Shown: positions 21,996 to 34,430, counted from the first letter of the stretch. The stretch is 64,000 bases of DNA from Thalassia testudinum (GCA_037157565.1 JAZHRO010000002.1:72995001-73059000), one strand, 5' to 3'. Notes: generated by a model not told the origin, from the sequence alone. Numbers and translations are program-made.

Positions 21996-22178
21996 ATTTA
22001 CATGTTTTTTAGGTTGAAGCTCTCCTGATGAAATCCAAAGTCAACAAGAAAGAGGAGACCATGATCTTCAAGTTTAGGCTTCTTTGTATTATAGAAATTG
22101 AGTTATAATTTTATATTTTTAAAATGTAAGGAGAGCCTCAATTGAATTCTATTCTAGTAACATTACCAGGGCATCACT
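21996..22178 (+). mobile_element. Copia-type LTR fragment
   Basis: About 180 bp match 26600-26780 closely, including GTTGAAGCTCTC and the CATTACCAGGGCATCAC end. It is cut by LTR E. No coding content. Confidence 0.65.
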
Positions 22179-24892
22179 GTTACAACCCGATTCCCGGATC
22201 CCATAGGACCCGAGACCAGCTCACCTCGACTAACCCCAAGACCTAGTTGTCCAACAAGAAATAACTAAAAGTAGGGAAATAAACCACATTCACACATGCA
22301 ATATAACTAAACAGAAGGAAAGAACGAAGCAGTAAACAAAAGTAGAACAACTGTCTCAAAATAGTACATGCCACCACAACAACAACAAAAAATAGGAATG
22401 TACGAGAACAGTAATTTAAAGTCTAGTACTCACAACTACATCAGAAACAAAAGACTATAAAAGAAACTATTACAGCTGGGCTCAGCTGGGCCTAGCTCCC
22501 TCTGCAGCCGAAAACTTGGGTTGCTCAACTCCTAGTCCTAAACAGTGTTACGAAAAGACAGGGTCAGCAAACCCTGAGTGGAGTGGTGTTTATATTATCT
22601 ATGTACAAGTAAAGTAAAAACAACAAGCAAGTTTTATTCTCATTCCTATTTATCTCATTTATGTACTTCAGGTTTATCTATTTCCCAAAGTTTCCAAGTA
22701 TTTCTTGATCTTGCTTGTTCCTTGTGGGAATGATCTTGATTGCAGTCTTTTCTGTGGAGTAGAAGGTGCATGTGGTGCTCTCCTGGCTGGGAGAGTCCCC
22801 CGTGGTAGTCCTACACCCAGTCAACCACCCCGAGGTCACTGTCGAGACATAGCGGTAACTACGACATATGTGATAAGCTCATGGGTAGCTACCCCGCACT
22901 GACACGTTGTCAGTTGTTTCCGCTAGCAGATACGCCCAAAGCACAGCACGGAACAGTATTAGGCCTTGCTCTCTCAGAACAAGGGTCTTGCCCCTCAGAA
23001 TCAAACAGGGGTCTCGCCCCTCCACAGTCCACTTACCCTTGTCCAACTACCCCGGTTTGCCTAAAGGGCCTAACAAAGTCGGTGTAGGGTGGCTAGCTGA
23101 ACCCCGGGCCCCGTGAGGTGGCTAGCTCCTTCCCTACACTAGTAGCACACCTCGGTACCACGTACGCGAGGGCCAACAGGAGTCGGTGTAGAGTGGCCAA
23201 TCCTAACCCCTGGTCTCAACCCAAGGGAGGCTAGCTCCACTCTACACTAAAAAGGGACAGTTGCTCTCCTTGGTACCGCGTACACAAGGACCAACACACT
23301 TCCTGTCTACATTCTAGATTCCTTTCATATACAGGAGTTCTACTCCTAATTCCCTGTAGGGTTCATTCTCATATTCACCTCATTTATCCATATTCTGATC
23401 TCATGTTTCATAACTCGTTCCTCATCCATATATAAGCAACTCGTGTTTTCATAATTCAGTTTTCTATCATAAACATGCAACTTATGGTTTCATAGTTCAA
23501 TTTCTCATTTACATACAGGCAGCTCGTATTTTAACATGCATCTCAAGTAAACCAGAGTAGTTCCATATCATGCTCATACATTTCTACCCTAGGGTTCACT
23601 CCACATCCAAGAGTTTCAATCAATTTAATATAAGCAGACATATTATTTATTCATATCTTAATAATTGCAATAAATCACTCTACCGGGTATCACGGGAGGA
23701 ATGGGGGCCTGTGCCGCAGATCACGTCATCTTCGCGGGCCCCGAACACGCCATCGGCTGGTAACCTGTACTAGCGACTAATTACATTAGACGATGTCAAA
23801 ACAGTAGATACTCAACATGAACACGTAGAGGAACTCAAGTGGAAAACAACGGTGCTTCGTTTGCGAAAATCTGATTCCATTTGGGCCTTAAATGGGCCAA
23901 AAACGCAGTTACTGACCAAAATCAGACCCATACATCTTAAAAGACATCTGGGACTAGTCCCAAACGTCTTAAAAGACGTCATAACTCACCTTACACTTCC
24001 TGTGGCTGCTTCAGACGTTTAGACTCCCTTTGCGATTGTCTGGGGGCAGCTCCAGACGTCGGACAAGGTCTTCGGTCGTCTGGAAGTACCTCCGGACGTC
24101 TGACGACGTGATCAAACATCTAAAAGTACTTGGGAAAGTGCACCGTGCACCTTCCCAAAGCCTTCACCTGCGTACGAACAACACAGGCACAAAAATCAGC
24201 CGACATCCCCTACGCTACGATCTGCATGGCAGAAAAGTAGCACAGGAAGATACGTACCTCGTGCGATATGTGTTTCCAGACGTCTGGCTTCAGCTCCGGA
24301 CATCCTGGTGCCTCGCCAACCATTTGGACGTCACTCCAAACGTCTGATACTAGAAACTTCTAGTATTAGAACTCCTTCATGCAGCTCGCCCCACTCGCCC
24401 CCCTCCCGCAACAGCAGCTCCAGTAGCTGCAGGAGCTTGAGAAGCTCCTCGCCGGCATCCTCCTCTCTCCCACGACTCCTCCTCGAGCTCCACCAAGCTC
24501 CTGCGATCGTCATCCTCCTCCCCCTCTCTCACTCCCTCGCACTCTCTCACTCTCACTCCTCCCTGTTTTCCCTCGCCGGCTCCTCTCCTTCCTCGTCGCG
24601 ACTGCAGCAAAGACGGGAGGGGGTGTGGCCATTGCAAGGAGAAGGTGGAGGTGGCGGTGGCTTGAGTGGTGTGAGGGGTGAGAAGAAGAGAAGGGGGGTT
24701 TATATAAAGTGGGTTTAGGGTTCGGGTGAGGGGGGTGAAGGAGAGAGAGCGAGACTCTACGTGGTGCCTACACGTAGAGCGAAAAGAATATGCGATATTC
24801 TCCTACTTTCAGACGTTCTGACATATGTCTAGACGTCTAACTGACAATCCAGACGTCTTATCCGACTAAAAAGGCAACAGGTCATTTCGTCA
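22179..24892 (-). mobile_element. 3' LTR of Tekay-type element E (about 2.71 kb)
   Basis: On the plus strand it begins TGTTACAACCCG and ends near 24892 before the pre-LTR block of an inverted Tekay element. Palindromes include 23942, 23962 and 23974 (20, 12). It holds an inverted hairpin cluster (22960-23025), a TATA box, a donor-like site at 24257 and an acceptor-like site at 22538. It is more diverged from A than the solo copies are. The other LTR is absent. Confidence 0.85.
24700..24711 (-). promoter_or_regulatory. TATA box of LTR E
   Basis: ACTTTATATAAA on the minus strand, in the same relative place as the TATA box of LTR B. Confidence 0.6.
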
Positions 24893-25310
24893 TAGCAAAC
24901 TTAAAGGAAGTTTCATCCCCGAAACTTGAGCTAGCTAGGGTGTGGGAAAAGGAACGTAAAAGCGCATAACAAACTTAAAGAGAATCGAAGTAGGTCCGAA
25001 AAGATGTACCCTCAAAAAGCTCTGGGTACCGCTCTGACATCGCCACCTTAGGCTCCTAAGTCGCCTCCACATACTGCTGGCTTCTCCACAGGACCTTCAT
25101 CAGTGGTACCTGCTTCCGTCCTAAACTCTGGATAGCTCTATCTAGTATCTGTACTGGCTTCTTAGGACAGGTTAGGTCGTTACCCACCTCAATGCTCTCG
25201 TGGCTTAGAACGTGACTGGGATCTGTGACGTACTTTTTGAGGTTGGACACGTGGAACACGTTGTGCACTCCAGAAAGCTGGGGAGGAAGGATAGGGTGCA
25301 GATGTCCCTA
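24893..25310 (-). pseudogene. Integrase C-terminal and chromodomain fragment of element E
   Basis: On the minus strand, FHVSNLKKYVTDPSH, PVQILDRAI, KVLWRS and YVEAT are readable from 25268 down, followed by VAMSERYPELFE. The Trp after EAT is a TAG stop, as it is TGA in element A. The pre-LTR block with TTTCGGGGATGAAAC lies at 24905-24935. Upstream coding is lost at about 25290-25310, where unrelated sequence begins, so E is a truncated element. Confidence 0.88.
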
Positions 25311-26489
25311 TCTATTTCTTCGTCACTTGCTCAGTTATATCAAAAAAACTAATTCGATAAAAACAAATCAGAAAGAAGTAGAAATGTTTATGGGAAGATA
25401 GTGCGGAGAATATGGTTGAGTGCCTCAGAATGAGATCTGTTCCTAGAGACAAAACCACCACTCATGGTATATTTAACACCATTAGCGGCACTCCCTTAGA
25501 TCACCAAGGCAATCTAGAGAGAGACGGGATCGAAGAAGGGATGGATCCAAAGCCGGAGAAATGGTAGTGCCTCCAAAGTGGCTGTCCAGAAAAAGAGGGG
25601 GCGGTGAGAGAGGGTTAACTTGGCAAGAACAGCGATAGGGTTTGGTGTCCTTTGGATATGGGTTTGTTGCTTTTATAAGGGAGGACGGGCTGCGATTGAG
25701 CAGGGACGAAGCAGGAACAGTGCCGCTAGGGTTTCGTCCCCTTTTCGCTTTCGATGTGTTTCCCATACAAGGGGGGAAGGAAGGACAGGCTGTAATTGGG
25801 TCGAAGATGGGCAGAACTGATTACCCAAATCAGAGCCCCTTTGGCACAATTTGAGTGGGGGGAATTGGTCATGATAATTCCGGTTTGCGTCGGATAATGG
25901 TGGCGTGAATTTATACCCAACTTGACCTCTTTTGTAGAATAGAATAATCCTATCCTTCATATCCAGTGATGTGTTTATTCCCTTGAGACGATGTTTAATT
26001 CCTTGAAAGAAAAAATATCCTGATTCTTCCATGATTTCTCTCTTCCCTCAATTTTGCTAATAATTCTGCTTTTTTATTTCCAGTAACGAAACAACTCCAT
26101 TGGAATCTGCGAGTAATTTATAATTATAATAAAAAAATAAGATTATGGCCCTTATCTCAGTGAGGTGTCTGTTTCCTTCAACTTTCCCATATAATGTCTA
26201 GGGACTTAAACTTGTACATCTCACTGAAGTGATTTTGACATCTGTCTAAGTGAACTATCCCAGCAAACTTATTTTGATGCCTCCTCAATCTTATTCTGTG
26301 TTTGTTTTTTTGTTCTTTTAATTCTTCCTAAGGATAATTCAAATAACATGATATTCCATGGGACCTAATGAGTACCAAAAGGAGAAATAGCAATCTCAGT
26401 CATTTTAAAAAGCATATTATCCCACCAACTCGCCACAAGACTACTCTTTTCCCTTTTTGGCTAAAAACCTCATCTACATGGTAGGACTG
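25310..26489. other. Unassigned segment with gene-like promoter on the minus strand
   Basis: No transposon domain is seen. On the minus strand, AAACCCTA (telo-box type) at 25727-25734, a TATA box at 25669-25680 and a second AAACCCTA at 25636-25643 precede a CT-rich leader. A 25-codon frame beginning MSGGFVSRN follows, with ATG near 25465 and TAA near 25390. Plant ribosomal and translation genes often have this promoter layout. It could be the relic of a gene 5' end or a captured gene fragment; the frame matches nothing I recognise. 25780-26489 is AT-rich with no feature seen. Confidence 0.3.
25669..25680 (-). promoter_or_regulatory. Candidate TATA box between two telo boxes
   Basis: CCTTATAAAAGC on the minus strand, with AAACCCTA motifs about 50 bp upstream and 26 bp downstream. 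A start about 30 bp on would fall at the second motif. Confidence 0.4.
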
Positions 26490-27629
26490 AAATGTAGGTG
26501 CATAAGTATTTAGATACCACATTATCTTTAAATGATGGTTTTGATGATAACAAACATCTTAAGTAATTGAGATTAAAATTAGATTTAATGCATAGATATT
26601 GCAAGAATGTTTTTCAAGTTGAAGCTCTCTTGATGAAATACGAAGTTAACAAGAAGGAGGACACCACGCTCTTCAAGTTTAGGCCTCTTTATATTATAGG
26701 AATTGAGTTGTAATTTTATATTCTTTAGAATATAAGGAGAGCCTCAATTGGATCCTATCCTAGTAACATTACCAGGGCATCACATGCATATGTCATTAAA
26801 AATTATCAAACTCTAGCTAAATAAGTCAAAAAATGATAAAACTTGACTTTAGATGTTAGTTGATTACCCTAGAATCTTATAAAAGTCAAAAACACATTTT
26901 GAACAATTAGAAGCCTTTTTATAGGCTATCTAACTTTAGAAATGTAATACCTAACGTTGGATATTAAGTTGAGTGCCAGCTAAAAGATTTAGGAGATAGC
27001 GAACTTTGCATTGAACTTTGTACCTAATATTAGGTAGTTGACCTAATGTTAGATAGGAGTTACCTAACGTTAGATAAACCCTTTTGGGCCAATTTGGCTG
27101 CAGATAGGAGCTAGTGAACTTTGTACCTAACTGAGCACCTAACGTTGTATAACTTTTACCTAACATTAATTAAATCATTTTTTGACCAAATTAATTAGTC
27201 GTTGACAAATCAAATTGGGACACCTTTTGGCCGTTAAAGGACTTTATGCACACCTAAATTAGTCCAAACACCCCTCTATACATATGAGATGATTTCCCAC
27301 TCTTTCGTGGTTAAAAAACACCCCAAAACACACTCTAAAACACATTCAAGTTCACATTCAACTATTTCAAGCGTTTGGTGTTCATTGGAGATGACTTGAG
27401 CTCTTGATCTTGAAGTCCACCTTTCTTAGAGCTTAGCCACCTCAACTCCCAACATTGTCACTTTCTCACAATCACTAAGGAAGTTTATTCTAGTCTCCTA
27501 AATAACTATTTCATAAGAATTATTGCATATCTTTTTAGGACTATTCATAGAAGCTAAAAATCTATTTTTACTTTAGCTTATATTCTCCATCATCTACTTG
27601 TAAATTTGAGGGCCCGGATTGTGGGATTC
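26490..27629 (+). mobile_element. Copia-type LTR, first part (split by F1)
   Basis: TGGTTTTGATGATAACAAAC near 26532 marks the LTR start region. A palindrome array with core CTAACGTTAG, a weak TATA (27276-27285) and a leader follow. At 27629 element F1 intervenes; the LTR resumes at 45125-45410 with its GGTTTCCACT and CACCCCCCTCC end. The exact start is uncertain, possibly TGTAGGTGCA at 26493. Confidence 0.65.
26951..27169. repeat. Phased CTAACGTTAG palindrome array in a copia-type LTR
   Basis: Boxes CTAACGTTAG or variants start at 26951, 27024, 27043, 27064, 27139 and 27160; steps within groups are 19, 21 and 21. It sits upstream of the presumed TATA, the same position as the AGACGTCT array in family D. 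Confidence 0.65.
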
Positions 27630-29238
27630 TGTTCGTCGTGAAACATGTTAAATATTATTTCTATCGTTGTAGTGCGAATCACGTCGAAACAAATAAATTT
27701 ATAAATCAGAATCGGTGAGTCCTGAGTTGTTCGTAGGGAGGCAAAACACAATTTTCAAAGATTTTCATACTAACTAATCTATCCTAATGCAACATAGAAA
27801 TATAGACCAGATATTCAGAAAATCAAATTTTTATTGGTAATGGCAAATAGTTCTCAAACTAGAAATTAAAACAACTATGCTAAAGAATAGAGAGAGAAAA
27901 TAGATGAAGGTGCTACTTGTGGGATGCTTGTGCGAAGTGCGGCAACACTTTAGATCCAGAGCGTCGTGAGGAAGACCAAGAGAAGTTGCAGAAAGAGAGA
28001 GGCTGGAGATGTGTTTGGTGGAAGTTGCCTCTCAATTGGGTGCTCTGGGGCTCTTTTTGTAGCTTCAACAAGGGCAAAGTATTTAGGCCCCCAAAACCAT
28101 GCAACTTAGGTGCGATCATATTCGTCGATTGGGAGAGCTGACACGTGCCCTTCACGTGCAACAACAAATTGCGCCACAAAATAGCCTCCAAAAGGCCTTC
28201 AACGCGCACGTCGCACAGGATGCTGACACGTAGAGCACGCTCAGCCGCTCGATTCGCCACCTCGCGCCCTTCACGCTCACGTGGGGGCTTCGATTTCAAC
28301 TATCCGATCTTACGATTGGATGGCTTAAAACACGCACCGCACCACCTCTTTGATCTGTGTAGAACGACGCATCCACACGCGCATGCATCCGCACGTCCGC
28401 CTTTCCACCTCATCTAACGCATCTCCATGCGCCACGCAGCCGTCTTCGCGCTGCTCGATTACCATCGCATGGCCTAATTTCTCCTTCGCGCATCGCCTCT
28501 TTGATTTCCCACTCCACATGATTCGAACGTGCACCGGTTGCTCTCATGCGAAGGTGGTGACAAACGTGCTACGGGCGCATTTGTTTAGCCATCTTGTATT
28601 CTTGCACAGCCGCTCTTAGCTGTTGGATGACGATCCAATGGTTGAGATGGATTCCTAATAAAGGGTGCGGGGAGGGGTGACGTGGCGTAACGGTGGTCGT
28701 TGAATGACGATCCAACAGCCCTGCTTCACTCTTCGGTGTTTGGGGCGCGTAGGTGGGCCGTTGGGATGGCGACATGTGGCACCATCCTGACCGTCCATCT
28801 TCTTGCCCTCGTAGTTGGTGCTACAGGGCTCCGATTGAGTTGATTTTTGCATCGATGAACTATGATCGTTAATCTGGATCCATTTGTGCAATCGGATTTG
28901 ACATCTGAGGTTTAGATCTCTACTATCTTGCTCCTTGGCCTCTAATCTTCTACAGGTTGTATGTGATGCTACAGAGGTCTGATCAAAATGATTCTGAAAG
29001 CGTTGGACTCCTGTCGTTATCCTGATCAAAACCTTATGGTTAAATCTATCATCTGCAGCCCTGAATCATCTTCAATTAATATCATCTCTCTTTTAGAGCA
29101 TAAAATAGCATTATTATCTATAAAACTAACAAGTTAACTATGATGCAAATTATGATGCTCATGTATGCATTGTTCCTAAGTTATGTTAAAATCTAACTTA
29201 ATTCAGGTAGATTTAGTCCTATGATTACTGTGCAATCA
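27630..29238 (-). mobile_element. 3' LTR of F1 (about 1.61 kb)
   Basis: It aligns along its length with the 5' LTR at 40863-45124 once the nested solo LTR is removed (about 1.57 kb). The position of the 5' LTR TATA is changed here (CTACAAAAAG on the minus strand near 28050). Weak open frames inside are not coding. Confidence 0.85.
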
Positions 29239-29250
29239 CACCCCCAAGCC
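29239..29250 (-). other. Polypurine tract of F1
   Basis: GGCTTGGGGGTG on the minus strand directly abuts the 3' LTR, as expected for plus-strand priming. Confidence 0.65.
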
Positions 29251-31072
29251 TAAATCTTGCTAGTCCCTAGCAAATGCAAGACTAAATGCAAAGTGGTCTT
29301 AAATGAATAATTTCTATCAAGAGTTCGACTAGAGGTTTGTTTCTTTTGTTTTCATCCAAAATTTTAGAAATCTAGATAGTCGTGAAAGTATAGTGTTGAG
29401 CTTATGCAACGGATCGAAGTGAAAAGTCAATTTACATCTAAAGCTCGTACTTGACCTTTAGTAAAATTTTATTTAGACAGGCAAACTTCTTCCCTTGGGG
29501 TTATAAAATAATCTTTAATTTCAACCCCGGCTTTTGGCTTAGGTAGAAGATGTTTAAGTCAAGTAGGTTTGTATTTGGTGGCTCATACTCCTCTGGTGCT
29601 ACACATAAACTAGTACTACAGAATCTAGATTTCTAGGCTTATTAAATAAATCACTCAAAGAGAGACGGAGAAACTATGCTCTCTTTAGTTCCTTTGTACT
29701 CATTCTTTCTCTTTCTTTTTTTCTTCTCTTTTCTTTTCTTTTTCTTTTCTTTTTCTTTTCGAGCTCCAAATCTCACCAGATTTGTCAATATATTTGGTGG
29801 CCACTCATGGCATTAACACTTTGATTAAGTTCTGATAACCTTATGACTAAGTCAGAATTCCTCAGCCTGTATTCAGGTGGTTAGAAATACAAAAAAGTGG
29901 GTCAAGGATGTATTTGGTGGATTGTAAAGGGAATGGGATGTTGTTGCCTTAATGTGTTAAATATGGAATAAACACAACACAATTAACACACACACATATA
30001 TATATATTCTCTTTTTTTTCTGTTCTTTTTTTTAAATTATTTCTACCAACATAATGTACTGCAACACCCATGCACATTTTTACTCACGAGGCATTCTTCG
30101 GGATTGGGGATGTTCAAGAGAATATCGGGTGGCTTATTTGGTGAAAGTGCCTACTCTCGACACCGGGAAAGGAATGGATGGGATAACGTATTTTTGATCT
30201 TTATATTAATACCCTCCTTCAGCCGAGAATTCCGTAAAGGACCGTTGTAACCATCCACCTTAATCCTAGTTTTATTAGGACCTGCTCTCTGCATATTTGC
30301 CTTATTTGGTGCCTCTCCAAATATTCTCACAAAGAATTTATACACAGGAACCAAGAGTGAAAACTATGCCTAACTCCAAGAATCACTATGTAATTACCCA
30401 AAAACTAAGATTCCTTGTATCAGATTTAAAGCACCAGTAGACTCACTACTCACCTCACACTTGTTTGGTGGATCTACTAAAAGATGGTTTGCCTGACTCC
30501 CTAATTACTGTCCAAGGGTTCAGGAGAAGAAGCATTGCTTCTTCTCGACAAACTAAAGATATGTATCGGTCTTCACAGAAGATCCATTACAAATTCCATA
30601 GGTAAGTGTGAAATTGTACTGAATTCTAAATTCAGGAATCAACTTAAGAGTAAATCCCTAATAAAACCTTCTTGATAAAAATTCTTTATGCAATTTTTTT
30701 TTCTAACATAAAATTAAGACATGCAATGTCCACCCCTCTATGGCTATTCATTATAATGTCCTCATTGAAATGTATGCAGAGAAATCAAAATGTAATAAGT
30801 AAGAGAAGGGGATATCACCTGACTAAGCTTGTTAATCCAGGTCAGCTTGATCAGACAAAAATACATGTACAGAATACTAGGTTGCCTCCCAGCCAGTGCT
30901 AAGTTTAACATCATTTGCCGGACCTAAACCCAAAAGAAATATGTATTTCAATATTGTGGGTCAAGAAAAGGAGTAATAATTGTTGTTGAGAGATTCAAGC
31001 TTAGTATGAAGATATGATCAAGCGGTCTAAGAATCAGTGATCCACAAATGCAGACCAACTGATGGTATAGCC
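29251..31072 (-). other. Non-coding 3' internal region of F1
   Basis: No coding domain is seen where pol would be. TATTTGGTG or near copies start at 29572, 29791, 29911, 30135, 30303 and 30462. A pyrimidine-rich tract lies at 29701-29760. The function is unknown. Confidence 0.55.
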
Positions 31073-31752
31073 CTACTCTGAAGAGTTTTCTGATTCGAAA
31101 TATAGAATAGGGTCAAATAGATAAGGTTCATGATGCAAAGCTTGTTTATTAATCCAATTCCAAAATTCTAGAAGAGGTGGTGGAGGATCTGGATTGAAAT
31201 CATGATTGAAATTTAAATCTACTTCTGAATTAGAATATGAAGGATCCTCATAATGGTAATTAATGTCAAAAATCATGAATTCTCCAGGCTTTGGGTTATA
31301 TGAGGATATAGGTAGAGTTGTGTTGAATTCCTCGAAATCCTCATCAGAAATTACCTCTTATCTGAAATCATTTCTTCCTTAGAATCAAGCCATCCATTTG
31401 AACCAGTTGGATTATAAGTTCTTTCGCAGTCCATCATGATTTGAACTTCTTTTTCTGAGGTTATTTTTTCATTTTCTTAGTTCATGTCCTTTGGTTGTCC
31501 AATGTCTCGAATCCCCTCAAAATCCAATAATTCTTGAATTTCTGGGTGGATATACTGAGGATTCTTAATGTCATTACCTAATTCGTCATAAGATACTCCC
31601 AATAGTTTCTCAATCTTACTAATGTCTTTTTCAATTTGATTATATATGGGAGGTAGTAAATCAGAAAAATCCTCAAGTACATCATTGCCTTGCCTCTCGT
31701 GTTGATCTTGAGATTTGGCAGAATTCGGATTATCCTTAGTGTGAATTGCCAT
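31073..31752 (-). pseudogene. Tail of gag-protease polyprotein, F1
   Basis: Two open stretches on the minus strand (31752-31477 and 31276-31073) are acidic and Asn/Pro-rich and follow the protease. They contain LLPPIYNQIEKD and DFNPDPPPPLLEFW. No known fold is recognised. In autonomous relatives this interval leads into RT, which is missing here. Confidence 0.5.
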
Positions 31753-32441
31753 GACCTCTTCAATTGTTCATGCGACCTCGATGGAACCACAGTTCACTTT
31801 ATTCTTTTGGGAAGCTTTAAAGATATTGAGTTGACAAGTTTTCCTTCCAGAAGTGATTTGCATACTCCCTATCTCACAATTGATTAGAGCCTTGGCTGTG
31901 GCCAAGAAAGGTCTTCCTAACATTATTGGGGTGTGGTTCAAGTTTTCTGATGCCTCCATATCTAAAACTAGAAAGTCCACATGGTACTCAAAATCCCTCA
32001 CTTTTATAATCACACTTTGTAAGAGTCCCTTTAGAATCTTGGTTGACCTATCAGCAAGCTGAAGGGTAACATTAGTGTGTTCAAGGGACCTAAATCCAAC
32101 TCTTCATATAATTCCGTGGGGATTAGATTGATGGAGGCACCAAGGTCCAGTAAGGCTCGTTCCAAGATAAAACCATCTATTTCACATAAAATTAAGGGGA
32201 TCCCTAGATCTTTCCTTTTAGGAGGGAGCTTATTTAAGATGATGGCACTAGCTTATTTAGAGACTACGACCCTTTTTGATGATTTGGCCGGGCGTTTTGG
32301 TGTGCACATTTCCTTAAGAAATTTTGCACAGGCCGGGATGTTCTCAATAGCTTCAAGGAGTGGTATATTCACCTGGACTTGCTTTAAAATCTCAAGCCAC
32401 TCCTTAGATTGATTGGTTTTCTTTTCCCTTGATTTGTTCAA
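31753..32441 (-). pseudogene. Aspartic protease region of F1
   Basis: On the minus strand, EWLEILKQVQVNIPLLEAIE (32441-32253 frame) is the typical gag-protease linker of Athila/Tat elements. The protease end reads DFLVLDMEA and IMLGRPFLATAKALI (32013-31768 frame). The product would cleave gag. A frameshift or stop lies between the two segments, and the active-site triplet is not in a clean frame. Lineage assignment is from these blocks and from the tRNA-Asp primer site. Confidence 0.75.
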
Positions 32442-32741
32442 AGCTTCAGGAAAAGGTGCTTGAGAGAAATCATAAGTGTTCGGGTCCTAATCCTTGTCTT
32501 CTTGATTGGCTTGGTCTCCCAGGTCAGATTTAGGCTCTTCAAGATCTTGGTAAGATTTGGATGTAGAAGAATATGGATCTTGGATTTGTTTCCCAATTTT
32601 CAAGGTGACAGCACAGGCATAAGCATTAGGGTTAGAAGGGTGAGGTGGGTTTTGCAAAATGTGTTGAGCCTGAGTTGGGTTGGGGTTTACAAAGCTAGGT
32701 GGGTGCTGGGGAGCAGGTTGAATTATGTGTGCCTACTGCTC

Positions 32742-34430
32742 TCATGTGTTGTTTTGGTTAACCCTATTGAAGTTTCTGGGGTTGGGGATAGGTTGGGATA
32801 GCAGCACCCTGTGTTGTCTAGCATCTACTAATTGGTCCAATCTTCCCATCAATTCTATCCTCAATTGATTCATTTCTTTTTTATGTCTCAAATTCATTTC
32901 CCACATTTCTTTGAGGACCAAACTCATATCAGAAGGCTAGGTTTCCTGAGTAGGTTATGGCTGGTATGTGCATGGTTGTGTGTACCTACTAGGTTGCCCA
33001 TAAGTACTAGACTTAGTCAAGTTAGGTCCCTGGGTGGGTTTTTGACTTAACTAGGCAAAGTTAGGATGGTTACGCCATCTAGGGTTGTAGGTGTTTGAAT
33101 AGGGATCATTTCTAGTGTATCCCTGGAGTGCATTAACATCCTCAGGATAATTAGGCATCGGGATGCCTAATTCAAAATTTGAAGGCATCAAGGTCCCTCG
33201 TTGGTACCCAGAAAGAGATGGGTCCAAGTAAAGTTGGCTCATAGGTGGAGCCATGGTCAGGTCATTAATATTGTGCACCATTTTTTGACCTAGAGGGTTG
33301 GGGAGTTGGGTGCAGGTTAATATAGAAATTCCTTAGGTACGCATAAGGTTTACTCTGGAATGTGTACCTAAGGAACTCCCTCCCTTCAGAAGGTCATCCA
33401 ATTTCTTATCCAAACTCTCTACATTTTTCCCAAAGAGTTCTACCTTATCCAATCATTGTGCAATCAGTTCTAGATCAATCGAGTTTGAATTATCCTTAAC
33501 TTCATAGACTCCGCTCCTTGGTTGATTTGATCTGTTGAAGGCAAACATTAAGGCATTGTTGAGGGAATTTTGACTCATATTCTCAAATATTTCAAAGGCT
33601 CCATCAGCATCTTTGCTAAGGAAATTGCCCCCACATGCTGCTTCAACAAAATTCTTAAGGTTCCCATGATGAGGGCATAATAGAAAATATGAGCCAAGTG
33701 CCACTTAGGAATCCCATGATGAGGGCATTTTCTAGCTAAGTCATTAAACCTCCCTTAAGTCTCATATAGTTGTTCCCTAGGGTTTTGCTTGAAGGTTGTA
33801 ATGGCACATCAAGGGCACTTGTTTTTCCTAAGGGAAAGAATTTTTTCAGAAATGTGCTTCTCAAATCTTCCTAAGTTAGGATTGGTCTACCAATTGTCTT
33901 CAACCATTAAGCAACTTTATCTTTTAAAGAAAATGAGAACATTTTCATCATTAAGGTATTTTCATTCATGTTCCTCGAGCCAAAGTCCTTCCTATGTGTA
34001 GAAGTTCTTCAAGGTGATGGAAGGGGTCATCGGAGTTGTGGCCATGGAAGTGGGGAATCAGATTAATGATTTATGATTTGCGCTCAAAATCATCCCCATC
34101 TTGAGGTACCCTAATAAAAGGTTCAAGTTGGGCATCAAGAGGATTGTAAAAGTCTCTAAGAGGCTGGTCTACTCTCCCATTTTGGAGTTGGGTAATGGCC
34201 TATACTACAACCTGCATTTGTCTGTCATGATGCCGGCTCTACCTATTAATCTGCCTCAATAAGAGAGCCATTGGATCCAGATTTTGTTCCTCGTCTTCAA
34301 CCTCATCTTCCTCGTGGTGACTAGCCATTGAAGAGGGTTTAGATTCAGATCTTGGACAATCAGGTCTTCTCCTAGGATTTCTCTCTAAAGGTGGTAGCAA
34401 ATCAGGATGTAGAGATCTTCTACCTTGCAT
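32742..34430 (-). pseudogene. Gag of F1 (Athila/Tat-like), broken
   Basis: The likely start is MQGRRSLHPD at 34430, followed by an acidic stretch and MALLLRQINR. Further pieces are FVEAACGGNFLSKDADGAFEIFENM (33704-33453 frame) and YSNTYNPRWRNHPNF (33281-33051 frame). The latter is a hallmark of Athila-type gag, before the C-terminal glutamine/asparagine-rich part. Pieces lie in different frames with several stops. A second copy in this window (50801-52750) aligns across the whole length, which supports the reading. Confidence 0.82.

Noticed and set aside
27917..28619. Overlapping frames with His and Cys-rich stretches in the F1 3' LTR
   Set aside because: Frames are not kept in the 5' LTR copy (41161-42000) and lie inside LTR boundaries.
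29701..29760. Pyrimidine run as a polypurine tract for plus-strand priming
   Set aside because: It lies about 460 bp from the LTR edge; the G-rich tract at 29239-29250 abuts the LTR and is the better candidate.
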